Below the pieces are notes generated by a model. That model saw only the letters and a program-made list of their open reading frames with translations. It made no database searches and was not told the origin of the DNA. This document shows, in pieces, positions 32,524-42,898 of a DNA stretch of 42,898 nt. Every line of letters starts with the position of its first letter. The first letter of the stretch is position 1. Both the position numbers and the translations under genes were made by a program. Source of the stretch: Candidatus Mcinerneyibacteriota bacterium (GTDB lineage: Bacteria; AUK180; JAQVHJ01); the NCBI GenBank assembly GCA_030630935.1, contig DAOVMD010000001.1:1-42898 (forward strand), written 5' to 3'.

Positions 32524-34890
32524 TTATTTATCGAGAATAACAACAGTGGTTCCAGGACCACCCGAGCTATATACTGCGTCACGATAGCTTTTAACCAGGG
32601 AGTTCTCACTTAAGAATTCACGCACACCTCTTTTTAACCGCCCGGAACCGATGCCATGGGTAATATATACTTCTCGAATATTATTTAAAAATGCGTCATT
32701 AATAAAGATGTCAACTTCTGAAACTGCGTCTTCAACGATTAACCCGAAAATTTCAAGTTTTAAACTTTTAAATTCCCTTTTATTTGAAACCTTAATTTCT
32801 GTTGTAGATTCTTCAGGCAAAGTTGCTCTCAACTCAATAATATTTTTAAACCTCTCTTGAATATTAATATTACCAATTTGACACTTGAGAATCTCCTTCT
32901 CAAAATTTAATTCTACAATCTTAGCCCAATCACTAAACCCTTGAATCTTTACCCAAAGCCCTTCTTTTAAATCATTAATTTTAAAACTGGATTTTTTTAT
33001 ACTTTCCGACTCAAAAGTTCTTTTCTCCTGATTTATTGCTTTACTATGCGTTTCAATTGTTTTCTTGGCTTCTTTAATAACTTCTTTGGATGCATTCTTT
33101 TCTTTCACCTGCTTAACAATCTTTTCAAAATCTTTTCTGAATTGATTAAGTAATTTTTCGGATTTTTTTATTGTATCCTCGTAAATTTCTCTTTCTTTAG
33201 ATAATAACTCTTCCAATCTCTTTTCGTATTTATCTTTGACTTCAAACGCTTTAACTTTCTCTAATTTTGTTAAACGCCGGTCTTCTTCTATTAAAATACT
33301 TGAGTTCTGGATATCTCGAAGAAGCTTATCTAACTTTAAAGATGAATCAGAAAGAAATCCTTTTGCTGAGTTAAGGACTTCAGTCGGTAATCTCAAACGC
33401 TCGGCAATTGATAATGCATAACTTGAACCGGGAATACCAAGAATTATCCGGAAAGTAGGTTTCAGTGTCCTTAAGTCAAACTCCATTGATGCATTCATGC
33501 AATTATCTGAATTGTGAGCGAAAATTTTTATTGAGTTCAAGTGAGTTGTTGTGAAAACGGTTGTTTTTTTCTTCTCCAAAAACGTCAGAATCCCGCAACC
33601 GAGCGCACCACCTTCTGAAGGGTCAGTACCAGCTCCTAATTCATCTAATAAAACAAGTGAATCTTTTGTACATTTATTAAGCGTGTTTTTAATAACTTCA
33701 AGATGTCCTGAAAATGTTGAAAGGCTCTGCTCAATACTCTGCTCATCACCAATGTCTGCAAATATTTTCTTAAATATTGGGAGCTGGGTTCCTATCTCAG
33801 CCGGAACAAACATCCCAGCCTGAAAAAGAATTTGAATTAAACCTATCAACTTCAAAGTGATTGTCTTACCACCTGTATTAGGACCGGTTATTACTAAAAT
33901 CCTGGTATTCTCGGTGTTCTTAATCGAAACTGGAATTACTGTTTTCTCAGGCTGCTCAATTAATAAAGGATGACGACCATCTATAATCTTTAAAATATTG
34001 TTGCTTAATCTTGGTCTATTTAATTTCCTCTTTAAAGAATATCTGCCCTTTGCAAGTAAAAAATCAAAGTAAGTTAAGGTTTTATAATTTTTTCTAATAT
34101 CATTAATATGTTCCCGGATTTTATCTGATAATAAAATTAAAATTTTCTTAACCTCTTCCTTCTCATTATTTTTTAGTTCAACTATCCTGTTATCAAGCTC
34201 AACTATTTTCTCCGGTTCAATATAAACAGTTTGCTTTGATGAAGAAAAGCCATGGATGATTCCCTTAATCTTGTTCTTGTACTCAACTCGAAGAGGAATT
34301 ACAAAACGGTTATCTTTAATTGTAAAATAATTATCCATTAACATTTTTTGTAAATCATCGTCTGCTACAATCTTCTCAATCTCACGTTTGACTTTTCTTT
34401 GAATCTCGTTTAATGTCTTCCTAATCTTTGAGAGTTCCGGGGATGCAGAATCCTTAACCATTACATTCTTTATATCTATTACCCTCTCAATTTTACTCTC
34501 GAGATCTTTAAGATTCACAATCTTTAGATAATATTCTTTAATGTTGGGAAGATCGTTTATAACTTTCGAAATCCTTTTCTTAATACTCCTGGAAAGCTGT
34601 AGATTAAAATAAATACTCAATACTTCTTCAGGCTTTAAAAAACTATTTTCAGGAACTATCTTTTTTAAAATATCCTCATTGTCCTTAAGACCTGATAAAG
34701 AGAGATCGGGTATATGATTTATTAAAGTTATTATTTCATCCAGTTCATCTAATAAAAGTAATATCCGTTCCTGGTCGGTAAACCAGCGTAGATTTTGACA
34801 ATAATTCTCTCCGCCAGGTGTTTCGGCATAATTAGATAATATATTCTTCACTTCTTTAAAATCAAGAAGTTCCTCAATAGTTCTTAACAA
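32524..34890 (-). CDS. mutS2: MutS2 ATPase/nuclease
   Basis: A 788-residue MutS2 protein, which acts on stalled or collided ribosomes and on recombination intermediates; it is not the mismatch-repair MutS. After a helical core (about 1-310) comes the Walker A GPNTGGKTITLK near residue 338, then FADIGDEQSIEQSLSTFS, the Walker B DELGAGTDPSEGGALG and the switch TTHLNSIK. A long charged coiled coil (about 500-610) leads to a KOW-like segment and the C-terminal Smr domain, with VDIFINDAFLNN, THGIGSGRLKRGVREFL and the terminal SSGGPGTTVVIL. Length is normal. The start is TTG with GAGG five nt upstream, two bases after the lipoprotein stop. Confidence 0.94.
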   Translation of the reverse strand: MLRTIEELLDFKEVKNILSNYAETPGGENYCQNLRWFTDQERILLLLDELDEIITLINHIPDLSLSGLKDNEDILKKIVPENSFLKPEEVLSIYFNLQLSRSIKKRISKVINDLPNIKEYYLKIVNLKDLESKIERVIDIKNVMVKDSASPELSKIRKTLNEIQRKVKREIEKIVADDDLQKMLMDNYFTIKDNRFVIPLRVEYKNKIKGIIHGFSSSKQTVYIEPEKIVELDNRIVELKNNEKEEVKKILILLSDKIREHINDIRKNYKTLTYFDFLLAKGRYSLKRKLNRPRLSNNILKIIDGRHPLLIEQPEKTVIPVSIKNTENTRILVITGPNTGGKTITLKLIGLIQILFQAGMFVPAEIGTQLPIFKKIFADIGDEQSIEQSLSTFSGHLEVIKNTLNKCTKDSLVLLDELGAGTDPSEGGALGCGILTFLEKKKTTVFTTTHLNSIKIFAHNSDNCMNASMEFDLRTLKPTFRIILGIPGSSYALSIAERLRLPTEVLNSAKGFLSDSSLKLDKLLRDIQNSSILIEEDRRLTKLEKVKAFEVKDKYEKRLEELLSKEREIYEDTIKKSEKLLNQFRKDFEKIVKQVKEKNASKEVIKEAKKTIETHSKAINQEKRTFESESIKKSSFKINDLKEGLWVKIQGFSDWAKIVELNFEKEILKCQIGNINIQERFKNIIELRATLPEESTTEIKVSNKREFKSLKLEIFGLIVEDAVSEVDIFINDAFLNNIREVYITHGIGSGRLKRGVREFLSENSLVKSYRDAVYSSGGPGTTVVILDK

Positions 34891-34892
34891 AA

Positions 34893-35732
34893 TTACCTCG
34901 TTTTCTTTTTCTTCTCTTCCTTAATTATATCTTGAACCTTTTTAATCTTTTCTTTGATAATATCTTCCTTGTAGCTTTTCTCTAATAAAGTATTATAATT
35001 TTCAAGGGCTTCCTTATAAAACTTCAGCTCTTCTAAAGTTTGAGCATGCCAGTATAGAACCTTAAGATAATACTTCGATTCAGGGTATTTTCTTAAAAAA
35101 CCTTCAAAGATATCTTTAGCTGATTTAAAATCAGATTTCTGATAAAAGATTAAACCTTTCTTGAATAAGATATATTCCTTATCCTTATACTCCGGAAACT
35201 CTTTCTGTAATATTCCCAATTCATAAATTGCTTTTTCATATTTCTTAAGAAAAACATAACAGTCTATTATCCTCAAATGTATCTTTGGAAATTCGTTCTT
35301 CATTGATTTATATTTAAATAATCTTTCGTATTCAATAATTGCCAGGTATTTCTGATCAAACTTCTTATTATATATCTCCGAAATTTCAAACTGAGCTTGA
35401 AAAGAATATTCAGAGTCCGGGTAATATGAAACTGCTTTTTGATAGGCAATAACTGCTTCATGATATCTGTTCAGATTATAATTATAAATATTACCTATTT
35501 CAAATTGTGCAAAAGGCGCATGCTTGGATTTGGAGTTTTTATCGAGAAGTTTTAAGTAAGTAATAATTGCAGTTTCGTAGTTTTTTTCTTTATAATAATT
35601 ATGTGCTTCCCTGAGAAGTTTTTCTTCTGCTCTCTCACAACCTAAGATGAAAAAGCATAAAAAAATTGTTAGAAATAAATTTAAAAATTTTTTACTTTTC
35701 AGTATTCTCTTCTTTGTTAGTATCTTCTCCAT
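34893..35732 (-). CDS. TPR lipoprotein, BamD/YbgF-like
   Basis: A 279-residue predicted lipoprotein. A basic start (KKRILKSKK) and a hydrophobic stretch end in the lipobox FILGC with Cys32. The mature part is a run of about six tetratricopeptide-like units (for example HNYYKEKNYETAIITYLKLL, FEIGNIYNYNLNRYHEAV and FEISEIYNKKFDQKYLAI). The architecture fits the BamD/YbgF (Tol-Pal) type of envelope proteins, but the number of repeats and context do not decide between them. The ATG lies 41 bp inside the end of gyrA and has only a weak ribosome site; no better start exists before the signal peptide. It is followed two bases later by mutS2. Confidence 0.82.
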   Translation of the reverse strand: MEKILTKKRILKSKKFLNLFLTIFLCFFILGCERAEEKLLREAHNYYKEKNYETAIITYLKLLDKNSKSKHAPFAQFEIGNIYNYNLNRYHEAVIAYQKAVSYYPDSEYSFQAQFEISEIYNKKFDQKYLAIIEYERLFKYKSMKNEFPKIHLRIIDCYVFLKKYEKAIYELGILQKEFPEYKDKEYILFKKGLIFYQKSDFKSAKDIFEGFLRKYPESKYYLKVLYWHAQTLEELKFYKEALENYNTLLEKSYKEDIIKEKIKKVQDIIKEEKKKKTR

Positions 35733-38229
35733 TTATATCAGCTTCTCCATTCTCTTCTTTACTATCGTCTTCTCCACTTGCAGCTGCTTCACCAATCTCT
35801 TCTTCTTTCTTTGAAACAACTCTCGCAACAGAAACAACGTTATCACTATCTCTTAAGTTCATTAACCTCACTCCCATTGTATTCCTGCCGATCGTTCTTA
35901 TGTTCATAACAGAAACCCTGATTACTGTCCCGGTTTTTGTAATAATTACAACTTCGTCATCATCAAGAACTTTCTTTACTCCTACTACTTTTCCGTTTCT
36001 TCCTTCAGTTTTAATGTTTATTACTCCCTGACCACCGCGGTTTTGAATCCTGTACTCGGCTAATTTTGTTCTCTTGCCATAACCATTCTCTGTAACTGTT
36101 AGAAGAGTTGATTTATCATCGACTATCTCCATTCCAACTACCATGTCTTTATCTGAAAGTCTAATCCCGCGTACTCCCCTGGTTACTCTACCCATCTCAC
36201 GGGCATCGCTTTCTTTGAACCGGATTGCTTTACCGGCAGTTGTGGCGATCAGAATGTAGTCATCCGGTTCGGTAATTAATGCTGATACCAAATTGTCATT
36301 GTCGTCAAGCTTAATTGCATTTATCCCGCCTACTCGAGGATGTGAATATGATATTAAGTTTGTCTTTTTTACCGTACCTTTTTCTGTTACCATCATTATT
36401 GAATGACTCTCATCAAATTCTTTAACAGGTAGGAAGGCTCTTATTTTTTCTTCACTTGAAACGTTTAATAAATTGACCACTGCCCGACCCCTTGACCGTC
36501 GACCGGCCGGGGGAATATCATAGACCTTTAACCAATAACATCTTCCCTTATTAGTGAAGAAGAGTAGATAATTATGCGTAGAAGCAATAAAGAGGTGTTC
36601 AACAAAATCCTCTTCTTTTACATCCATTCCATACACTCCTATCCCTCCTCGACCTTGACGTTTATATGCGTGAACTGGCTGACGTTTAATATATCCTTCA
36701 TGGGAAATTGTAATAATCATGTCCTCATCAGCAATTAAGTCCTCAATATTAATATCATCTTCCGCAGGAATAATTTCGGTTAATCTCTCGTCACCATATT
36801 TCTCTTTAATCTCTAAAAGCTCATCCTTAACAATCATAAAGACTTTTCTTTCACTTCCTAAAATATTCTTTAATTTTGTGATATCTTTTATTTTCTCAAT
36901 GTACTCATCATCAATCTCTTTTCTTTCAAGTCCGGTTAATCTGTGAAGCCGCATATCAAGAATTGCTGTCGCTTGAAGTTCTGACAACTTGAAGTTGGTA
37001 ATAAGCCCGGCTTTGGCTTCATGTTTATCTTTTGCGCCGCGAATCAACTTTATAATCCTATCAATATTATCAAGTGCAATTTTTAAGCCTTCTAAAATGT
37101 GGGCTCGGGCTTCTGCTTTATTTAATAAAAATTGAGTTCTTCTTGTAATAACTATTTTACGGTGTTTAATATATTCACTGAGAATCTGTTCTAAAGTTAA
37201 TAATTTGGGCTGGTTATTCACAATTGCAATTAAAATAATTCCAAAAGTAACCTGAAGTTGTGTATGTTTAAATAATTGATTTAAAATAATCTTTGGTATT
37301 GAACCTTTCTTTAATTCAATAACAATTCGCATCCCATCACGATCTGATTCATCTCTTAAATCTGTAATGTCAACCACTCGTTTTGATATGACTAAAGCAG
37401 CAATTTGTTCTAAAACTCTGGATTTATTAACCTGGTAAGGGATTTCTGTAATAACAATCTTATCCTTACCCTTATCTTTTCTTTCTATAACTGCTCTTGC
37501 ACGTAATTGTAATTTTCCTTTACCCGTTGTATATGCTTGTCTAATCCCTGCAGTTCCAAGTATTAAACCTGCAGTTGGAAAATCTGGACCACTAATATAC
37601 TGCATTAGATCCAATGACGTTAATTTGGGATTTTCTATCTTTGCAATTGTAGCATCAATAAGTTCCCTCAAATTATGCGGTGGAATATTAGTTGCCATTC
37701 CGACTGCGATTCCACTTGAACCATTTAAAAGAAGGTTTGGTATTCCGGCCGGAAGAACAATTGGCTCAGATGTTGTCTCATCAAAGTTTGTACTGAAATC
37801 TATCGTATCCTTGTCTATATCTTTCATCAGCTCAACTGCAATCTTAGACATTTTTACTTCTGTATAACGATATGCTGCGGCAGAATCTCCATCAACTGAT
37901 CCAAAGTTTCCCTGGCCAATTGCAAGAGGGTACCGTAATGAAAAGGTCTGTACTAACCTGACAAGAGTATCATAAACTGCACCGTCACCATGAGGGTGGT
38001 ACTTTTTAATAACTTCTCCAACAACTCCTGCTGATTTTGAGAATCTTTTATTTGGTAAAAGCCCTTCCCTGAACATAGCTATTAGAATTCGACGGTGAAC
38101 CGGCTTCAACCCATCACGGACATCAGGAAGAGCACGCCCTATAATAACACTCATTGCATAATCAATATAGGACTTTTCCATCTCCTCTTCTATATTAACA
38201 TTAACAATCTTCTCACCTTTTGTATACAT
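35692..38229 (-). CDS. gyrA: DNA gyrase subunit A
   Basis: An 845-residue GyrA, the DNA-cutting subunit of gyrase that introduces negative supercoils. N-terminal landmarks are SYIDYAMSVIIGRALPDVRDG and the catalytic Tyr122 in AAAYRYTE, the same number as in Escherichia coli. The C-terminal beta-pinwheel (about 500-805) holds the GyrA box as QGRGGIG, which separates gyrase from topoisomerase IV. In the quinolone region KKYHPHGDGAVYD, residue 83 is Gly (GGT at 37983-37981) where Escherichia coli has Ser; Asp87 is kept. The last about 35 residues form an acidic tail with two similar units (GEAAASGEDDSKEEN and GEADINGEDTNKEEN). It lies 26 bp after gyrB. Confidence 0.96.
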   Translation of the reverse strand: MYTKGEKIVNVNIEEEMEKSYIDYAMSVIIGRALPDVRDGLKPVHRRILIAMFREGLLPNKRFSKSAGVVGEVIKKYHPHGDGAVYDTLVRLVQTFSLRYPLAIGQGNFGSVDGDSAAAYRYTEVKMSKIAVELMKDIDKDTIDFSTNFDETTSEPIVLPAGIPNLLLNGSSGIAVGMATNIPPHNLRELIDATIAKIENPKLTSLDLMQYISGPDFPTAGLILGTAGIRQAYTTGKGKLQLRARAVIERKDKGKDKIVITEIPYQVNKSRVLEQIAALVISKRVVDITDLRDESDRDGMRIVIELKKGSIPKIILNQLFKHTQLQVTFGIILIAIVNNQPKLLTLEQILSEYIKHRKIVITRRTQFLLNKAEARAHILEGLKIALDNIDRIIKLIRGAKDKHEAKAGLITNFKLSELQATAILDMRLHRLTGLERKEIDDEYIEKIKDITKLKNILGSERKVFMIVKDELLEIKEKYGDERLTEIIPAEDDINIEDLIADEDMIITISHEGYIKRQPVHAYKRQGRGGIGVYGMDVKEEDFVEHLFIASTHNYLLFFTNKGRCYWLKVYDIPPAGRRSRGRAVVNLLNVSSEEKIRAFLPVKEFDESHSIMMVTEKGTVKKTNLISYSHPRVGGINAIKLDDNDNLVSALITEPDDYILIATTAGKAIRFKESDAREMGRVTRGVRGIRLSDKDMVVGMEIVDDKSTLLTVTENGYGKRTKLAEYRIQNRGGQGVINIKTEGRNGKVVGVKKVLDDDEVVIITKTGTVIRVSVMNIRTIGRNTMGVRLMNLRDSDNVVSVARVVSKKEEEIGEAAASGEDDSKEENGEADINGEDTNKEENTEK

Positions 38230-38255
38230 TTTTATTAATCCTCCGGATTAGCTAT

Positions 38256-40679
<2,424 letters not shown>

Positions 40680-41156
40680 CTATTCTTTCTTTTTCCGCTG
40701 AATATAATAAAATTTTAACATCTTTCTCGCTGTTCCTTGAAATTTTAAATCATATTTCTGAATCGTTTCTTCTATTAAACGCTCTTCCGTTTTCGTTAAC
40801 TTAATCACTTTCGTCTTCTCAGGAAGAATTGATTCGTATGTAAAACTCTTTATATTACCCTGTTTGAACTCAATATCAGTTATTATATCTTCACCAAAAT
40901 TCTTGTTTATCTGTTCAATTAAACCCAAGCGGTTGAATCTGAGCTCTGTCACCCATTGAAATGTAGACCCTAATACCAATAACTTACCTGAATCAAAATA
41001 TATTGGCTTGGTCTTATCCGCAATTCTGGCGGGAACTAATTTATTCCAATTTGTAAATATTTGAAATGATATAAAATATTCTTTTCCTAAATATCTTGAT
41101 AATGCTAAATTTATTCCGGAAGTGAAACTTTTTATCTTTGAATCGAAACTTCTCAT
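40680..41156 (-). CDS. dciA: DciA-like (DUF721) helicase-associated protein
   Basis: A 158-residue protein with the DUF721 layout: an amphipathic N-terminus, FTNWNKLVPARIADKTKPIYF (the W..LV...IA..T.P...), LVLGSTFQWVTEL, INKNFGEDII and DIEFKQG. DciA proteins help load or stimulate the replicative helicase DnaB in bacteria lacking the phage-derived DnaC/DnaI loaders. The C-terminal about 50 residues (about 108-158) are basic and helical and extend beyond the minimal domain. It overlaps dnaN by four bases and precedes gyrB by nine, a placement typical of DUF721 genes. The family call is firm from spacing and motifs; function is transferred from characterised homologues. Confidence 0.85.
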   Translation of the reverse strand: MRSFDSKIKSFTSGINLALSRYLGKEYFISFQIFTNWNKLVPARIADKTKPIYFDSGKLLVLGSTFQWVTELRFNRLGLIEQINKNFGEDIITDIEFKQGNIKSFTYESILPEKTKVIKLTKTEERLIEETIQKYDLKFQGTARKMLKFYYIQRKKKE

Positions 41157-42265
41157 AAACGCATAGGCATCAAAACAAATTTATACTTACCTTCATCAGG
41201 GTTCGGCATGAATACAATTGGTGAAGTTGAATTTATAACCTTTAAAAGAACTGTTTCTGTCTCTATATTTTTTAAAATATCTGTAATATATCTGGAATTA
41301 AATAACAGGTTCAGCTCATCACCTTTATATTCCAAACTTAAAACTTCTTTACCTTCTCCAACCTCAGGGGTAATTGTGTTTACTATTAATTCATCATCCT
41401 GAAATTCGTACTTGATAGAATTACGCTTCGAATCGGCCATTAATGCTACTCGCTGTGTGGCATCAAATAAAGAAGATGTATTAATAATAATATCTAAATC
41501 AAAGGATTCCGGTATGACACTCTTATAGTTCGGATATTCTCCAGTGATTAAGCGGGATATTAATGTGCTGTTCTCTAATGTAAATAAAATTTGATTATCT
41601 TTAGTAGTAAGATTTATCTGAACAACCTTATCTTCACTGTCTTCAAGTAGATCTTTTAAATTACTGAATGTCTTATAAGGTACTATCATACTCTTTTCTA
41701 AATCTATTTTTAACTTCTCGTTGCTTTGTGCAAATGATAGACGGTGACCATCTGTTGATACAAAAGTTAAATAACCACCTTCTGAACAAAGATAAATACC
41801 CATTAAAGTAAACCTGGTCTCATCTGTAGAAACAGAGAAAATCGTCTTCGCAATCATCTTCTTCATCTCACCCTGTGGAATCTCAATGTTCTTCTCAATA
41901 TCATAATTGGGGGTTTGAGGAAATTCATCCTTTAACTGACCATTTAATTTATAAGTGAGGTTACCACCTTTAATTTGAACATTCTTCGTGTCAACCTGTG
42001 TAAACTCAATCTCGTCAACAGGAATATTCTTCGAGATATCATAAAGCTTTTTAGCAGGTAAAGCAATTGAACCCTCTTCAATTATGTCTGCAGGAATCTC
42101 TTTTATTAGTGTTATCTCAAGATCTGTAGTCGTAATCTTTAGCTTGTTGTCGTAAGCTTCAAGTAAAGCGTTAAACAAAATACTAATTGTGCTTTTCTGT
42201 AAAATTACTCCACTCAACTGATGCATGGCTTTGGAAAAGATTTCCTTGTCAACAGTAAACTTCAT
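41153..42265 (-). CDS. dnaN: DNA polymerase III sliding clamp (beta)
   Basis: A 370-residue clamp of normal length with three clamp domains. It opens MKFTVDKEIFSKAMHQLSGV. The middle domain has FTLMGIYLCSEGGYLTFVSTDGHRLSFA, and the C-terminus ends KYKFVLMPMRL, the characteristic (Y/F)VLMPMRL tail that forms part of the partner-binding pocket. The dimer ring tethers polymerase III to DNA. A ribosome site (GGAG) lies about six nt before the ATG and a promoter at 42320-42348. The expected dnaA would be beyond the window, on the far side of the origin. No recF follows; dciA does. Confidence 0.97.
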   Translation of the reverse strand: MKFTVDKEIFSKAMHQLSGVILQKSTISILFNALLEAYDNKLKITTTDLEITLIKEIPADIIEEGSIALPAKKLYDISKNIPVDEIEFTQVDTKNVQIKGGNLTYKLNGQLKDEFPQTPNYDIEKNIEIPQGEMKKMIAKTIFSVSTDETRFTLMGIYLCSEGGYLTFVSTDGHRLSFAQSNEKLKIDLEKSMIVPYKTFSNLKDLLEDSEDKVVQINLTTKDNQILFTLENSTLISRLITGEYPNYKSVIPESFDLDIIINTSSLFDATQRVALMADSKRNSIKYEFQDDELIVNTITPEVGEGKEVLSLEYKGDELNLLFNSRYITDILKNIETETVLLKVINSTSPIVFMPNPDEGKYKFVLMPMRL

Positions 42266-42319
42266 AAATGCTCCTATCCTTTATTTATTATATTAGTTAA
42301 TAATATTAATAAGTTATAT

Positions 42320-42348
42320 ATTATAACATAAAAATGCAAAAAATTCAA
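42320..42348 (-). promoter_or_regulatory. Promoter of the dnaN operon
   Basis: On the minus strand TTGAAT (42348-42343) and a perfect TATAAT (42325-42320) are 17 bp apart, about 55 nt before the dnaN ATG. The promoter lies inside the AT-rich unwinding side of the origin. Confidence 0.65.
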
Positions 42349-42349
42349 T

Positions 42350-42616
42350 AAAAAAATTATTTTTTTATAATTTATTTTTCCTTTTTTTTCTTTATATTCT
42401 TTTAATGTTTTTAAATTTATTAATAATAATAATATACTGCTGTGGATAATAGGGATATGTATATAAATTGCCCAATAATCCGATAATTATACTGTGGATA
42501 ATACTGTGGATAAAAAAATAATAACTTAGAGGTTATTAAACTTTTTTTCGTTGTTCACATTATTGAAAATATACTAACATCTTTTCAATAACTTATCAAC
42601 AAGGGGTTGTGGATAA
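42350..42616. other. oriC: Chromosomal replication origin (oriC) with DnaA boxes and unwinding region
   Basis: Four perfect DnaA boxes (TTATCCACA on the minus strand) lie at 42441-42449, 42493-42501, 42505-42513 and 42608-42616, all in one orientation. A near match, TTATCAACA, lies in the opposite orientation at 42593-42601. Reading the minus strand past the leftmost box, a short GC patch (GCAG, 42440-42437) is followed by repeated TAT triplets (about 42436-42419), the complement of DnaA-trio elements, then a long AT-only tract toward dnaN. This order (box, GC patch, trios, AT-rich) is that of a basal unwinding system. The position upstream of dnaN is classical. Confidence 0.88.
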
Positions 42617-42898
42617 ATTCTTGTCCATATTCGTTATTTTTTACATGCTTTTCTTATTTTTACATGAATAGAGATTGTGAAATTTTTAGAAAACCGAGGG
42701 CAGAGAATAGAGTTATATGAGCTTTCGAAATTTTTAATTTCAATATTTGTCCTGTAAGGACAATTGATAATAGCCCAGCAACTCATTGCTGGGTAGAGAT
42801 CTCCCAAAACACACACTGTGCCGTAGGGACAGCTGTAGACGCAACTCCATTGCATCTGCAGAAAACAGATATTAGAGAGCAGAAAGCAGAATTATGAG
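42617..42898. other. Region beyond the DnaA boxes, no gene seen
   Basis: No convincing gene is visible up to the window end. The stretch contains the hairpin cluster at 42747-42861 and purine-rich near-repeats (GGCAGAGAATAGAG near 42704 and AGAGCAGAAAGCAGAA near 42877). If dnaA lies beyond 42898 on the minus strand, this would be its 3' flank. Confidence 0.5.
42747..42861. repeat. Cluster of three hairpins, REP-like element
   Basis: Three inverted repeats follow closely: TTGTCCT/AGGACAA with a 3-base loop (42747-42763), CCCAGCAA/TTGCTGGG with a 4-base loop (42774-42793), and CTGTAGACGCAA/TTGCATCTGCAG with two mismatches (42833-42861). GTAGGGAC between them is GC-richer than its surroundings. 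This looks like an interspersed palindromic (REP/RAYT-type) or small non-autonomous element rather than a gene. No transposase is in the window. Confidence 0.6.

Noticed and set aside
35666-36031. A 121-codon open frame on the plus strand inside gyrA
   Set aside because: It is antisense to well-conserved gyrA codons, is Ser/Thr/Phe-rich as expected from reverse reading, and has no ribosome site or family motif.
42634-42855. A 73-codon minus-strand open frame over the hairpin cluster
   Set aside because: It is composed largely of the inverted repeats themselves, so its openness is a by-product of palindromes.

Overview
This is a low-GC (about 30% by eye), gene-dense bacterial chromosome segment. 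Its right end is the replication-origin side: perfect DnaA boxes and an AT-rich unwinding region lie upstream of dnaN, followed by dciA (DUF721), gyrB and gyrA. Its left three quarters are a large surface-polysaccharide locus. An O-antigen-type ABC exporter (Wzm/Wzt), an O-antigen ligase/polymerase-like protein, a lipoprotein and many glycosyltransferases suggest a diderm (Gram-negative-type) organism, probably from a sparsely cultured lineage. The phylum cannot be named from the sequence alone. TGA, TAA and TAG all act as normal stops, and ATG, GTG and TTG starts are all used.

Layout. 1-958: the end of a membrane protein gene and a 720-bp stretch without a convincing gene. 959-1651: an intact GT2 glycosyltransferase. 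1644-2962: a decay zone on the minus strand holding a GT2 pseudogene (two internal stops and a lost ATG), a cobalamin-type radical SAM remnant and two shorter fragments. 2978-7248 (minus): FAD-dependent oxidoreductase, membrane-anchored SGNH protein and GT-C-like membrane protein. 7415-11767 (plus): PP-loop sugar amidotransferase-like protein, a second SGNH protein and a second multi-spanning membrane protein. 11768-12364: gap with a C-terminal gene fragment. 12365-20428 (plus): overlapping operon of O-antigen ligase with a TPR tail, a zinc-ribbon/PLP-decarboxylase fusion, two methyltransferases and a third multi-spanning protein. 20418-29779 (minus): nine-gene operon reading Wzm, Wzt, coiled-coil protein, two GT2, a tandem GT4-like pair, another GT4 and a third SGNH protein. 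29851-42265 (minus): small membrane protein, radical SAM/SPASM protein, nucleotidyltransferase-like protein, MutS2, TPR lipoprotein, GyrA, GyrB, DciA and DnaN, all in one direction. 42266-42898: oriC, then a cluster of three hairpins.

How it fits together. The minus-strand operon can assemble a glycan on a lipid carrier (GT2/GT4 enzymes) and export it (Wzm/Wzt). The plus-strand operon can add or polymerise units (O-antigen ligase-like, GT-C-like) and supply or decorate an unusual substrate (PLP decarboxylase, methyltransferases). Three times an SGNH-fold membrane-anchored protein sits next to a multi-spanning GT-C-like protein, suggesting coupled periplasmic glycosyl transfer and acyl modification. 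Near-consensus sigma70-type promoters are visible before eight transcription units. At three of them the first ATG lies only 6-7 nt after the -10 box, which predicts leaderless mRNAs.

The most unusual items are the zinc-ribbon/PLP-decarboxylase fusion with its methyltransferases, the repeated SGNH/GT-C pairing, a Wzt whose C-terminal half is not the expected carbohydrate-binding domain, the leaderless promoters, and the origin architecture. All functions are read from motifs and context; no database search was run.
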